A stretch of 64,000 nt of DNA from Sinanaerobacter chloroacetimidivorans (GCF_018128545.1 NZ_JAGSND010000010.1:1-64000); one strand, 5' to 3'; positions 1-8,806 are shown, counted from the stretch's first letter. The notes: a model not told the origin generated them from the letters alone. Numbers and translations: made by a program.

Positions 1-147
1 TTCATCCTGGGTCAGGTAAGATATTCATCCCTTGCTCAGGAATTCCCGGATGTTGCTGATAAACTGTTCGAAGTTGCAGAAGAAAATGCAGCGGAAAGAT
101 ATGAAAGCTATAAGAGACTGGCCGAAGTTGTTCAGGGCAAAAAATAA
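1..147 (+). CDS. C-terminal end of a probable pyruvate:ferredoxin oxidoreductase (partial)
   Basis: Only the last 48 codons are in the window; the reading frame is open from base 1 and stops at 145-147. The helical, charged tail (QVRYSSLAQEFPDVADKL, then AAERYESYKRLAE) resembles the C-terminus of one-chain pyruvate:ferredoxin (flavodoxin) oxidoreductases of anaerobes, which convert pyruvate and CoA to acetyl-CoA, CO2 and reduced ferredoxin. A strong hairpin follows, ending the transcript. The assignment rests on a short tail, so another oxidoreductase with a similar C-terminal helix is possible. Confidence 0.5.
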   Translation, partial: FILGQVRYSSLAQEFPDVADKLFEVAEENAAERYESYKRLAEVVQGKK

Positions 148-191
148 ATATTATCCCTACGGCAGTGCAAACTTTAAGATAGATAGCACTC

Positions 192-233
192 ATGATAAAG
201 GAGCTGGTTGTTAGTTGACAGCTCCTTTATCAT
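192..233 (+). terminator. Intrinsic terminator after the partial gene
   Basis: A perfect 15-bp inverted repeat (192-206 with 219-233, 12-base loop). The 3' arm ends in CCTTTATCAT, so the U-rich part lies within the stem. It separates the upstream gene from the AOR gene. Confidence 0.75.
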
Positions 234-291
234 AAAAAACAAAAATGATTCCAGACAATCAAAGTGTGCAAAAGAAAGGCGGAGATATCCA

Positions 292-2172
292 ATGATAAAA
301 GATGCACAAATATTAATCTTAGATCTAACAGAAGAAAGTTATAAGATAGAAACATTACCTTCAGAAGTTTACAGGAAATACCCAGGGGGGTCTGCATTAG
401 GCATGTATCTTATGATGCAGAGAATGGACCCGGAGGTGGAGCCTCTTTCGCCGGAAAATTTATTGATATTTTCTGTGTCCCCATTAACCGGAATCCCAAT
501 AAGCGGACAAAGCCGCATGTGTGTCACGACAAAGAGTCCGCTGACAGGAACAGCGGGCGATTCCCAGGTAGGCGGGTTTATACCTGCACATATAAAAGGA
601 AACGGATATGATTCTATCGTATGTAAGGGAAAGGCTCGACGTCCGGTTTATATCTACATAGATAAGGATAAAGTGGAATTCAAAGATGCCGGCAAGATGT
701 GGGGTAAGGTTACCGGGGATGCGGAAAAGCTGATCATTGAAGATCTGGGTGATTCTAAGATTGAATCCTCAATCATCGGACCGGCTGGAGAAAATCAGGT
801 ATTGTATGCAAGCATTATGCATATGAGAAGCAGAGCCAACGGTAGAAATGGTGTTGGTGCCGTCATGGGGTCAAAAAATTTGAAAGCCTTGGTTGTGAAA
901 CGGCAGCCGTCAATAAAACCGGATGATCCGGACGGACTAAAAACTTTGACCTTGGATGTAAAACAGCGGATGGCTGCAAATGAGGTTATCGTAGACACAT
1001 CCTTAAATGGTTCGGCCGGTGTTGTTGATGCTCATGGCGCGGAGGGGTTCCTGCCGACTAAAAATTGGGAAAGCGGAGTGCTTGAGAATTATATGAAAAC
1101 CGCTGGGACTACCATCACCAATACAGTGCTGAAAACAAGAGAAACCTGTTTTGGCTGTGCAATCCGATGTAAAGGGGTCGTTGAAATACCGGGAAAGGCT
1201 GATCCGGAATATGGCGGACCGGAATATGAAACCTGTGCAACTTTTGGATCCTATTGCGGCAATTCAAATCTGGAAGATATTTGTTATGCCAATCAGCTTT
1301 GCAATATGTACGGCCTGGATACCATTTCCTGTGGAGCGACCATCGCTTTTGCAATGGATTGTTATGAAAAAGGGATTCTGACAAGAGAGCAAACCGATGG
1401 ACTGGAACTGAAGTTTGGCAACAGTGATGTATTTGGCCCTTTAATTTATAAAATCGCTTATAAGGAAGAGGGGATCGGAACACTCTTGGCACAAGGAAGT
1501 GAGAGGGCAGCGACTCTCATCGGCAATGGAGCGGCAGAATTAGTCGTAACATGCAAAGGACAGGAGTGGCCGGCTCATATGGTTCAGATGAAGCCGAATC
1601 TTGCAGTAATTTATGCCGTAAATAATTTTGGGGCAGATCATCAATCTTCCGAGCATGATCCGACACTGATGGCCGCGGAAGATTCCAATGACTGGATTTG
1701 GGCAAACATGCTGGAGTCCTTTGAAAAATGCGGGGACTATGGAGTTCTGGATGCGAATAAAGCAAAGTTTGCGCTTGCAACACAAAAGTTTTATTCTACT
1801 CTTGATACGCTTTGCTTATGTCAATTTGCCTGGGGCCCATCCTGGCAGCTTTATGGTCCGGCTGAGTTGATCGAATTCTGTAAGTATGGTGTAGGATGGG
1901 ATACAACGATTCAGGAGCTTCAAGAGATTGGTGAACGAAGAATCAATATGATGAGAATGTTTAATGTAAAGGTAGGCTTTAACAGAAAAGATGATCGCCT
2001 GCCGCCTAAAGCTTTTCTTCCGATACCAAGCGGCCCGAATCAAGGAGTCGGAATCACAAAAGAAGATTTTGAAAAGGCGCTGGATGCCTATTATGATTTC
2101 GCCGGATGGGGTAAAGACGGAATGCCGACGGAGGAAACCCTAAAGCGGCTCGAACTTGATTGGATTCAATAA
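292..2172 (+). CDS. Aldehyde ferredoxin oxidoreductase (tungsten enzyme)
   Basis: A 626-residue member of the AOR family, which oxidises aldehydes to carboxylic acids, or reduces acids, with ferredoxin as electron partner and a tungsten-bispterin cofactor. The N-terminal AOR fold (PGGSALGMYLM, SPLTGTAGDSQVGGF) is followed by the iron-sulfur ligands C286, C289 and C293 in CFGCAIRC and a late cysteine pair C508/C510, usual for a [4Fe-4S] cluster. Length fits the family. The ATG at 292 is chosen because AGGCGGAGA lies just upstream; an in-frame start at 208 has no ribosome site and lies in the terminator. A ThiS/MoaD-like gene follows 12 bases downstream. The substrate cannot be read from sequence. 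Confidence 0.93.
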   Translation: MIKDAQILILDLTEESYKIETLPSEVYRKYPGGSALGMYLMMQRMDPEVEPLSPENLLIFSVSPLTGIPISGQSRMCVTTKSPLTGTAGDSQVGGFIPAHIKGNGYDSIVCKGKARRPVYIYIDKDKVEFKDAGKMWGKVTGDAEKLIIEDLGDSKIESSIIGPAGENQVLYASIMHMRSRANGRNGVGAVMGSKNLKALVVKRQPSIKPDDPDGLKTLTLDVKQRMAANEVIVDTSLNGSAGVVDAHGAEGFLPTKNWESGVLENYMKTAGTTITNTVLKTRETCFGCAIRCKGVVEIPGKADPEYGGPEYETCATFGSYCGNSNLEDICYANQLCNMYGLDTISCGATIAFAMDCYEKGILTREQTDGLELKFGNSDVFGPLIYKIAYKEEGIGTLLAQGSERAATLIGNGAAELVVTCKGQEWPAHMVQMKPNLAVIYAVNNFGADHQSSEHDPTLMAAEDSNDWIWANMLESFEKCGDYGVLDANKAKFALATQKFYSTLDTLCLCQFAWGPSWQLYGPAELIEFCKYGVGWDTTIQELQEIGERRINMMRMFNVKVGFNRKDDRLPPKAFLPIPSGPNQGVGITKEDFEKALDAYYDFAGWGKDGMPTEETLKRLELDWIQ

Positions 2173-2184
2173 ACGGAGGCGGCA

Positions 2185-2406
2185 ATGTCAGCAGAAAGCA
2201 AAAAGAAAATTCGTGTTACCATCAATAACCAAGAAACAGTTTTACAGGAAGAAATGACAATCCTGAAGTTGTTGGAAGACAGAGAGGCAAAACATAGATC
2301 AGCAGTATGGCTTAACGGAATCCAGCTTCTTCAGGCAGAATATCCGACCAGAATGATTCGGGAGGGTGATGTGATAAAAATACTCAGGATAGTGGCTGGG
2401 GGCTGA
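2185..2406 (+). CDS. MoaD/ThiS-like sulfur carrier, partner of AOR
   Basis: 73 residues with the ubiquitin-like fold pattern of small sulfur carriers and the required C-terminal Gly-Gly (ends VAGG), which becomes a thiocarboxylate after adenylation. Members next to AOR genes are thought to supply the dithiolene sulfur of the tungsten pterin cofactor. It sits 12 bases after the AOR stop with GGAGG as ribosome site, so the two are very likely co-transcribed. ThiS for thiamin is the alternative, but no thiamin gene is near. Confidence 0.85.
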   Translation: MSAESKKKIRVTINNQETVLQEEMTILKLLEDREAKHRSAVWLNGIQLLQAEYPTRMIREGDVIKILRIVAGG

Positions 2407-2413
2407 AGCAAAA

Positions 2414-2442
2414 AACGTCCACCTTCTGCGGAGGTGGACGTT
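2414..2442. terminator. Bidirectional terminator between convergent genes
   Basis: An 11-bp stem (2414-2424 with 2432-2442). Read on the minus strand it is followed by TTTTTTGC, so it is a textbook terminator for the minus-strand gene at 2473-2685. On the plus strand only a weak AT stretch follows. Confidence 0.8.
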
Positions 2443-2472
2443 ATAATATCAATATTTATATTTATATTTAAT

Positions 2473-2685
2473 TTATCTCCAAGCAGTTGGGCAATTCGTG
2501 CAAAAATGAATTTTTTCACAGCAGTTTGCTCTTCTGGAACAGAGCCTATCCCGTTCTATAATATCCTGTATACTCTCGACGATAGCTCTCTCAAGAGCCC
2601 TATCCCTATGGTGAAAATCTCTGTCTCTCTCATGGAATCTATCCCATGAACCATCTGCATTTGACGAAACAAAATTGCAACCCAT
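2473..2685 (-). CDS. Small cysteine-rich protein of unknown function
   Basis: 70 residues, not recognised. The start is well supported: the minus strand reads GGAAGGAGG, 8 bases, then ATG, and the gene ends just before a terminator oriented for it. The middle is a very charged helix rich in Arg, Asp and His (RFHERDRDFHHRDR), and the C-terminal third has five cysteines (one C, then CC, then CTNC), suggesting metal binding or disulfides. It is convergent to the AOR pair. A spore-coat-like or metal-binding role is only a guess. Confidence 0.7.
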   Translation of the reverse strand: MGCNFVSSNADGSWDRFHERDRDFHHRDRALERAIVESIQDIIERDRLCSRRANCCEKIHFCTNCPTAWR

Positions 2686-2865
2686 ATATAAAACCTCCTT
2701 CCGTCAGTACTATAATATATTACAGAATCATGTATTGTGTGATTTTTGAAAATTGACAAACGGCAGCTTAAGGCATAAGCTGAATATAAATGAAATAAGA
2801 TGGAAAAGGACGCGGCCGGATGCCGTGTTCATCACCATAAATTTATAGTAACAGGAGTGATGAAG

Positions 2866-3357
2866 ATGAAAAGTCTGGTGGTGTATTATTCTTTGGAGGG
2901 ACATACCCGTTTTATTGCAGACATGATAATCGAAGAACTGGGAGCAGATAGACTGGAACTAAAGCCGAAAAAAGAAATCCCCAAGTCCGGTTTTCTTAAA
3001 TTTTTCTTGGGTGGCAAAAGTGTCATTTTTCATGAACGGCCGAAATTGCTCACTGCGATTCCAGAACTGGATTCCTATGATCTGATCGTAATCGGTACTC
3101 CTGTCTGGGCATCAAGCTTTACGGCGCCGATCAATACCTTTCTTGCCCACTGCGGGATAAATGGCAGAAAACTCGCGCTATTTGCCTGCCATGCCGGCGG
3201 AGGTACCGACAAATGCTTCGACAGGATAAAGAAAATCCTGAGGAACAATCAGATTTTAGGAACCATCGATTTTAGAAATCCTGCACAGGAAAATAAGGAT
3301 ATCATCAAAACTCAGATCCAGACCTGGATATCGGGTTTTACGGAAAATAAAAGGTAG
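2866..3357 (+). CDS. Flavodoxin-family protein
   Basis: 163 residues with a flavodoxin-like fold: the FMN phosphate loop YYSLEGHTRF at residues 7-16, IGTPVWASSF in the second FMN loop and LFACHAGGG in the third. It probably carries electrons or acts as an FMN-dependent reductase in the cytoplasm. The ATG at 2866 is preferred over in-frame ATGs upstream because AGGAG sits 8 bases before it. It stands as a single transcription unit. Confidence 0.85.
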   Translation: MKSLVVYYSLEGHTRFIADMIIEELGADRLELKPKKEIPKSGFLKFFLGGKSVIFHERPKLLTAIPELDSYDLIVIGTPVWASSFTAPINTFLAHCGINGRKLALFACHAGGGTDKCFDRIKKILRNNQILGTIDFRNPAQENKDIIKTQIQTWISGFTENKR

Positions 3358-3503
3358 ATGCGGAATGTTCCGGCCATAAGAGAAACAAGGTTATCGGAAA
3401 TACGGAAGTAAAGCTGAGAGGAAACACTTATCCTGACAGATGCATATAGTGGGAGTGAGAAGTGGCATCCACTTTTACTATACTAAAACTCGGGAGAGAT
3501 AAA

Positions 3504-4841
3504 ATGATGAGTGAATCCAATACGATCGTCCCAGTCAATAATAACGGGGAAGTACCGGTCAGTGCAGCGACCAACGACGGGGCGGCAAACAAGACTGCAC
3601 CTTCTCCGCTGGTCAGTATTGTAGTAATAGCGTATAATCATTTAAATTATACAAAGCAGTGCATCGAAAGCATTTACCAATATACTTCCCATATAGACTT
3701 TGAACTGATTACCATAAATAACGGATCTACGGACGGAACCGAAGAATACTTTAACAGCCTTCCCAATACCAGAAAAATAAATTTTCCGGAAAATATCGGA
3801 GTTTGTAAGGCCATAAATCATGGCTTCCGTATTGCGAAGGGCAAATACACGTTAAATGTCAGCAACGATATTGTGGTCACCACACGCTGGCTTGATAATT
3901 TATTGATCTGCATGGAATCGAATCCTAAAATCGGAATGGCAGTTCCCGTCTGTGATGCATCCTGCAATTATCAGCAGATCTATCTTCCATATCAGGATCT
4001 GGAGGATATGCAGGTGCAAGCCGAGATCTATAATGTCAGCAATCCGGATTTTTGGGAAGAACGACTGAAGCTCTGTACCTATGCCGGTATTTACAGAACC
4101 GATCTGCAGAAGTCTCTTGGCGGATTTGATGAGGATTTCAATCCGGGCAGCTATGATGATGATGCGATTTGCTTCAGCATCAGAAGAAGGGGTTTCAAGG
4201 TAATCCTTGCCAAAGATACCTTCGTGCATCATTACGGAGCTTGCTCTTTTAATATAGAGTATGAAAAGGATAACACCCTTTTATATCGCAATAAAGCTAC
4301 TTTTATGAGAAAATTTGGAGTGAATCCTTATGTTGCAGGGCTGATTGATTATAACGTGCTGAATATACTGACTTATAACGGCACGAAGGATGTAAATATC
4401 CTGGGGCTTGGCGGTTCCTACGGAACAACGGTACTCCAATTGAAGAATTTCTGTAAGAGTCATGGAAGCAAAAATGTAGGACTGTACTATTTTTCCGAAC
4501 ATCCGGGCAACATGATTGAACTGAATACCATATGCGACGATTGCATGTATGGTACCATGGAAACCCTGGAGGAGAGATTTGGAAGCAGACAGTACGATTA
4601 TATTATATTGGAAAGCGACTCCAATCAACTTACCCAAAAGACGGAACTGTTTACAATCTTATTCAGACTTTTATCGGCGGGAGGCCAGCTTGTTTGTACG
4701 GCTTCCAGTCCGGAGCTCTATGAAGAGATTCTTGAAATATTCACACAGTTGGGCGCGGAACTGGAAAGACATGAGAATCAGTACTATCTTTGCTTTACAA
4801 AAGATGGAAAGAACGATTCTGAAGAACGAGAGGATGTATAA
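3504..4841 (+). CDS. GT2 glycosyltransferase with C-terminal Rossmann domain
   Basis: 445 residues. Residues about 35-290 are a GT-A family 2 glycosyltransferase: VSIVVIAYNHLNYTKQCIESI start, NNGSTDGT, the metal-binding-type SNDIV, and YDDDAICFSIRRRGFKV near the acceptor site. Residues about 300-440 form a second Rossmann-like unit (NILGLGGSYGTTVLQLK, then DYIILESDSNQ and LLSAGGQLV), like a SAM-dependent methyltransferase but without a clear GxGxG. It probably adds sugar to a glycan or glycoprotein. The ATG at 3504 follows GGGAGAGA. The first 30 residues are low complexity and polar. Confidence 0.85.
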   Translation: MMSESNTIVPVNNNGEVPVSAATNDGAANKTAPSPLVSIVVIAYNHLNYTKQCIESIYQYTSHIDFELITINNGSTDGTEEYFNSLPNTRKINFPENIGVCKAINHGFRIAKGKYTLNVSNDIVVTTRWLDNLLICMESNPKIGMAVPVCDASCNYQQIYLPYQDLEDMQVQAEIYNVSNPDFWEERLKLCTYAGIYRTDLQKSLGGFDEDFNPGSYDDDAICFSIRRRGFKVILAKDTFVHHYGACSFNIEYEKDNTLLYRNKATFMRKFGVNPYVAGLIDYNVLNILTYNGTKDVNILGLGGSYGTTVLQLKNFCKSHGSKNVGLYYFSEHPGNMIELNTICDDCMYGTMETLEERFGSRQYDYIILESDSNQLTQKTELFTILFRLLSAGGQLVCTASSPELYEEILEIFTQLGAELERHENQYYLCFTKDGKNDSEEREDV

Positions 4842-4844
4842 CGG

Positions 4845-4880
4845 AAGGGCCTGGATCAAGATCGAGGCCCTTAAATTTTT
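4845..4880 (+). terminator. Intrinsic terminator after GT2 gene
   Basis: Stem 4845-4852 with 4865-4872 (AAGGGCCT pairing with AGGCCCTT), followed by AAATTTTTTATG. Confidence 0.8.
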
Positions 4881-5010
4881 TATGCCGGGTCGTTAAGTTA
4901 CTCTATTTTGGTACTGATATGGATATATTAGAAGAAAATATGACATACAGATGTCAGAAATATATGGTAAAATAATGGTAATTTTATGTAATGAACAGGG
5001 GTGAAAGAAA

Positions 5011-5853
5011 ATGTTGGAGATTCCTGAAAGCCATACCATTGCAAGGCAGATGAATGAGACCATAACCGGAAAAGTGATAAAAACCGTACAAGCTAATTCC
5101 TCTCCTCACGGGTTTGCCTTTTATTTTGGCGATCCTAAGGATTATCACGACCTGTTGAAGGGAAAGAAGCTGGAAAAAGTCCAGGCTCTTTCCGGTCAGG
5201 TGGAGATCATTGCAGAGGATGCCAGAATTTTATTCAATGATGGGATCAATATAAGATATTATGCTGATGGTGATAAAATTCCGGAGAAGCATCAGCTGCT
5301 GATTCAGTTTGAGGACCATTCCCGACTGGTATGCACCGTACAGATGTACGGAGGTCTTTGGGCATATCCCGAAGGGGCAAATGACAATCCTTATTATCTG
5401 GCAGCCAGAGATAAAATTTCACCTTTAGCTGATCACTTTGACAGATCCTATTTCCATCAGCTTTTTAATCAAACGAAGAAAAATCTCAGTACAAAGGCAT
5501 TTCTTGCAACGGAACAGAGAATCCCGGGACTGGGAAATGGGGTTTTGCAAGACATTCTTTTCAACGCAGGAATCCATCCGAGAAGAAAGCTGGAAACCTT
5601 TTCGGCGCGGGAAGTGGAAGGGCTCTATCAAAGCTTGAAGGAAACCCTTGCAGCAATGACCGCAAGAGGCGGAAGGAACACGGAGAAAGACCTTTTTGGC
5701 AATCCGGGGGGTTACCCAACGGCGCTTTCCGCCAAAACCTGGAAGGATCCCTGTCCTCAGTGCGGGAGCGCTATTATCAGACAGGCTTTTTTAGGCGGAA
5801 ATGTTTACTTCTGTCCTTACTGCCAGCCTCTTGAGGCCTCTATTGACATATAG
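5011..5853 (+). CDS. Fpg/Nei-family DNA glycosylase-like protein
   Basis: 280 residues with the full Fpg/Nei layout: N-terminal two-layer sheet, the helix-two-turn-helix (TEQRIPGLGNGVLQDILFNAGIHP) and a C-terminal CxxC...CxxC zinc finger (CPQCG...CPYC). The family excises oxidised bases and cuts the abasic site. Oddity: it starts MLEIPE rather than the usual MPELPE, so the N-terminal proline that normally acts as nucleophile is Leu, though the Glu is kept. It may use another nucleophile, be a monofunctional glycosylase, or only bind DNA. The ribosome site GGGGTGAAAG supports the start. Confidence 0.85.
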   Translation: MLEIPESHTIARQMNETITGKVIKTVQANSSPHGFAFYFGDPKDYHDLLKGKKLEKVQALSGQVEIIAEDARILFNDGINIRYYADGDKIPEKHQLLIQFEDHSRLVCTVQMYGGLWAYPEGANDNPYYLAARDKISPLADHFDRSYFHQLFNQTKKNLSTKAFLATEQRIPGLGNGVLQDILFNAGIHPRRKLETFSAREVEGLYQSLKETLAAMTARGGRNTEKDLFGNPGGYPTALSAKTWKDPCPQCGSAIIRQAFLGGNVYFCPYCQPLEASIDI

Positions 5854-5857
5854 GAAC

Positions 5858-5886
5858 TTATCACAATGATATGAATGTGGTATAAT
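5858..5886 (+). promoter_or_regulatory. SigA-type promoter for the SLH-GH18 gene
   Basis: TTATCA, 17 bases, TATAAT, lying about 70 bases before the start codon. Confidence 0.6.
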
Positions 5887-5954
5887 GAAAAGAGTAATGC
5901 AAAGAGGTTTTGGTAGAAACACCATAAATTTAACCCCGGAAAGAAGAGAGATTA

Positions 5955-7658
5955 ATGAACAAAAGAATGATTTGCATTGCACTGATCATGGTGCTTACCT
6001 TGGGCTGCGTTCCGTCAAATGCGGCGGAATCGGCTTTTTCCGATGTGCCGAAGGACAGCTGGGCTGAAAGCTATATTCAGCAGGCTGTGGATTTGGGCAT
6101 CATCAGCGGCTTCGGTGACGGAATCTTTGGATTTGGACAATCTGTTACACGTGCACAATTTGCCGCTATGCTGGTCCGATTATTCGGCTGGGAAAAAGTG
6201 ACCCCGGAAAATCCGGCTTTTACAGATAACAGCGACAAATCCCAATGGTATTATTCAGAAATTGAAACGGCGGTGGTTCATGGTGCTGTCGTGAAAGACA
6301 CGGCGGTATTCAGACCGAATGAGAATATTACCAGAGAGGAAATGGCCGTGATGCTGGTTCGTGCGTTGGGTTACAACACGCTGGCAGGAGATGTATCCAG
6401 TCAGAACCTGCCTTTTGCCGATGTTCAGAAGAATCAGGGATATATTACCATGGCGTATGACTTTGGTATTATTAACGGCCTGCCTGGCAATATCTTTCAA
6501 CCTGATGGCTCTGCCACAAGAGAACAGGCGGCAGCTATGATGATACGTCTCCATGAGAAATATGGTGCTCGGTTAGAATGGCTCCATGCTTTTTATGCGG
6601 TATCTTCGTATTCTCAAAGCAGTTACATACCCGAACTCAGCGCTTTATCCTTCGGGTGGAGCAAGCTTCAATATACGGAAAGCGGCGGCCCCTTGCTGAA
6701 TACCACATCTGCAGACAGCAATGAATACAGCATTCCTTCGGGATATGAGGAGGTTGTCACGCTCGCCCAGAACAACAGCGTCCCGGCGAATTTAAACATC
6801 TACATGAGCACTGTTCAGACGGTAAAGCTTTCTGACGGAACTACCTCCAATGCCTGCAGAGAAATTCTGTTGAATCCGAAGATGCGTACAGAGGTGATCT
6901 CACAAATTATAGCGGAGCTCACGGACAAAATCAATTATGCCGGTGTGACCATTGACTTTGAAGAGATGAAGGGAAACGAGCTGAAAGCCGGACTCTCGGA
7001 GTTTTTGAAAGAATTGCGGGCGGAAATGAACAAGCTGGGTAAAAAAGTGTATGTCTGTGTTCCTCCTGCAACCGCGGATGGGTATTACTTTGATGCCTAT
7101 GATTATAAAACCATTGGTCAATATGCGGACAAGGTAATCCTGATGGCACACGATTATCAGGCCACTTCTCTGACCTCGGCCTTGATGAGTGCAGGCTTTA
7201 CCACGACACCGGTAACACCGGTCTACGACGTTTTCTATGCTCTGGAAGCCATTACGGACAGTAAAACCGGAGTAGAAGACAGGAGCAAGATAGCACTAGC
7301 CATGAGCTTCAACAGTGTACAGTGGGCCATGAAGAATGGAAGTGTAACCAATGCCGGTGCTTACCGTCCCGTTCCATCCAGCATCTATGAGAGGCTGATT
7401 ATCGAAGGAACCACGATGAATTACGCCGCAAAGTATCAGAATCCTTACATTACCTTTAAAAATGAGACCCAGGGAACGGACAATATTGTCTGGTATGAAG
7501 ATGAGCGCAGCGTGGCCGCGAAGGTAGAATTGGCCCGTATGTTCGGAATCAACAGCATCTCCCTTTGGAGGCTGGGATTGATACCCAATTATGATGACCC
7601 TGCGGGACGTGCCATCAACTACGATGTGATGGAGTATCTGGCTGAAGAGATGAATTAG
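5955..7658 (+). CDS. Secreted SLH-domain protein with GH18 glycosidase domain
   Basis: 567 residues. A signal peptide (residues 1-23, hydrophobic ICIALIMVLTLGC) precedes three S-layer homology domains at about 27-70, 86-130 and 148-195 (FSDVPKDSWAESYI, TRAQFAAMLVRLF and repeats), which anchor proteins to secondary cell-wall polymers. Residues about 205-560 match GH18 enzymes of the YaaH/SleL type. The catalytic strand reads GVTIDFEEM with D334, E336 and E337, and the barrel closes with ISLWRLG. Likely a cell-surface N-acetylglucosaminidase acting on peptidoglycan or chitin-like glycan, or in spore germination. Confidence 0.9.
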   Translation: MNKRMICIALIMVLTLGCVPSNAAESAFSDVPKDSWAESYIQQAVDLGIISGFGDGIFGFGQSVTRAQFAAMLVRLFGWEKVTPENPAFTDNSDKSQWYYSEIETAVVHGAVVKDTAVFRPNENITREEMAVMLVRALGYNTLAGDVSSQNLPFADVQKNQGYITMAYDFGIINGLPGNIFQPDGSATREQAAAMMIRLHEKYGARLEWLHAFYAVSSYSQSSYIPELSALSFGWSKLQYTESGGPLLNTTSADSNEYSIPSGYEEVVTLAQNNSVPANLNIYMSTVQTVKLSDGTTSNACREILLNPKMRTEVISQIIAELTDKINYAGVTIDFEEMKGNELKAGLSEFLKELRAEMNKLGKKVYVCVPPATADGYYFDAYDYKTIGQYADKVILMAHDYQATSLTSALMSAGFTTTPVTPVYDVFYALEAITDSKTGVEDRSKIALAMSFNSVQWAMKNGSVTNAGAYRPVPSSIYERLIIEGTTMNYAAKYQNPYITFKNETQGTDNIVWYEDERSVAAKVELARMFGINSISLWRLGLIPNYDDPAGRAINYDVMEYLAEEMN

Positions 7659-7690
7659 AGGAATGAAAATCTTTCTATTGAAACCTTCAA

Positions 7691-8059
7691 TTAAAAGGTT
7701 CCGCTAGACCCCATCTTCAGACCAAGAAGGGCAGCCAGGATGCAGAAGATACTGGACGCTAAAAAATAGAAACCCAACATAACATACCGCTTCTTTTGCA
7801 GTAAGCGGATGTTCTCCACGTGGAAGGTGGAAAAGGTGGTGAAGCCTCCCATAAAGCCTGTTCCCAACAGAAGCTGGGTGAGATTTCCCATCTGGGATGC
7901 AAGAAGGATCCCAAGCAAAAAAGATCCACATAAATTAATAATAAAAGTAGCAAAGGGAAACTCGCTGGCGAGTTTCCTTTTTATTATATTCGTTATGGCA
8001 AAACGGCTTGCGGCACCCAGAGAACCGCCTAAACCTACCAGTAAAAATTCGATGGGCAT
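7691..8059 (-). CDS. crcB: Fluoride exporter FluC/CrcB, copy 2
   Basis: 122 residues, four predicted membrane helices, with the Fluc signatures GGSLGAASRF near the start and GFMGGFTTFSTF in the middle. Fluc proteins are dual-topology dimeric fluoride channels that lower cytoplasmic fluoride. The start at 8059 is chosen because AGGAGA lies 7 bases upstream. It follows the other crcB copy by about 30 bases on the same strand; such pairs usually form an antiparallel heterodimer. Confidence 0.93.
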   Translation of the reverse strand: MPIEFLLVGLGGSLGAASRFAITNIIKRKLASEFPFATFIINLCGSFLLGILLASQMGNLTQLLLGTGFMGGFTTFSTFHVENIRLLQKKRYVMLGFYFLASSIFCILAALLGLKMGSSGTF

Positions 8060-8088
8060 TTTGTATTCTCCTATCATCTCTTAAAATT

Positions 8089-8478
8089 CTAATCTTCTGC
8101 CTCATTTCCTCTCTGTAACCACTTCCTACAGAAGAGGAAACCCAAGCCTGCGGAAAAAAAACCGCCAATAAGACTGGAAATAATATATAGTGCAGCTATG
8201 GTATAGGAGCCTTCCAGAAGTAAGTGGGCATTTTCTGCACTGAAAGCGGAAAAGGTGGTAAAGGCACCTAAGAAGCCGGTTCCAAGACCGCTGACAAGTT
8301 GGTGTGGTATTTTCGGAATGGCAGACAAATACTCAATCGCCAATGCCAGCAGGAAGCATCCGAGAATATTGACCAACAGGGTATGAAACGGAAAACCGTC
8401 TGAAGACAAAAGAAGGTTGATGCCATATCGGCTCATAGCCCCAAGTCCTCCGAAAAAAATAATATAGAAATATTGCAA
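8089..8478 (-). CDS. crcB: Fluoride exporter FluC/CrcB, copy 1
   Basis: 129 residues, four membrane helices, with GGLGAMSRYGINLL and GFLGAFTTFSAF, the conserved Fluc pore motifs. It is the first gene of the minus-strand pair, directly behind a fluoride riboswitch. With the second copy it should form a heterodimeric fluoride channel. Confidence 0.93.
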   Translation of the reverse strand: MQYFYIIFFGGLGAMSRYGINLLLSSDGFPFHTLLVNILGCFLLALAIEYLSAIPKIPHQLVSGLGTGFLGAFTTFSAFSAENAHLLLEGSYTIAALYIISSLIGGFFSAGLGFLFCRKWLQRGNEAED

Positions 8479-8540
8479 AGTATTTTTCTCCTTCTCAACG
8501 AGTTCAGGTTCTTTCAGGATATCATGTCTTGTTCAAATAA

Positions 8541-8632
8541 AACAAAAACCGATGATTCCGTGATAAGTCACAGAAGTCATCAGCTTACAGGCGGTTCAGG
8601 CTTTTGCCATGGGAGAACTTCATTCCCAACTT
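8541..8632 (-). promoter_or_regulatory. Fluoride riboswitch (crcB motif) with overlapping terminator
   Basis: On the minus strand the aptamer reads GGGAATGAAGTTCTCCC, then AACCGCC, then GCTGATGACTTCTG, the conserved blocks of the fluoride riboswitch. The GATGACTTCTGTGA block is also the 5' arm of a terminator hairpin ending in TTTTTGTTTT (plus-strand 8539-8582). Fluoride binding should therefore prevent terminator formation and switch on the crcB pair. Confidence 0.92.
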
Positions 8633-8674
8633 TTTATAAGTGGATAGAAAATCTTTGATTTCGCCATCCACACT

Positions 8675-8704
8675 TATTTTATCATTGAGTTTCTAAAAGT
8701 GTCA
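8675..8704 (-). promoter_or_regulatory. Promoter of the crcB riboswitch transcript
   Basis: Minus strand: TTGACA, 18 bases, TAAAAT, about 45 bases upstream of the aptamer. Confidence 0.6.
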
Positions 8705-8758
8705 ATAAAAATAAATAGCAGATGATATTTTGTTTTTGACTCATTTAATAAAAGTGTT

Positions 8759-8806
8759 AGACATCAGACATCTTTCTTGTAATATGACATCAGTTTGTGG
8801 TATACT
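8759..8806 (+). promoter_or_regulatory. Promoter and operator of the GntR-family gene
   Basis: TTGTAA (8777-8782), 18 bases, TATACT (8801-8806). Just upstream is a perfect tandem repeat AGACATC AGACATC (8759-8772), and ATGACATCA (8784-8792) lies in the spacer. The same two motifs occur in the ilvD promoter, so autoregulation is likely. Confidence 0.6.
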
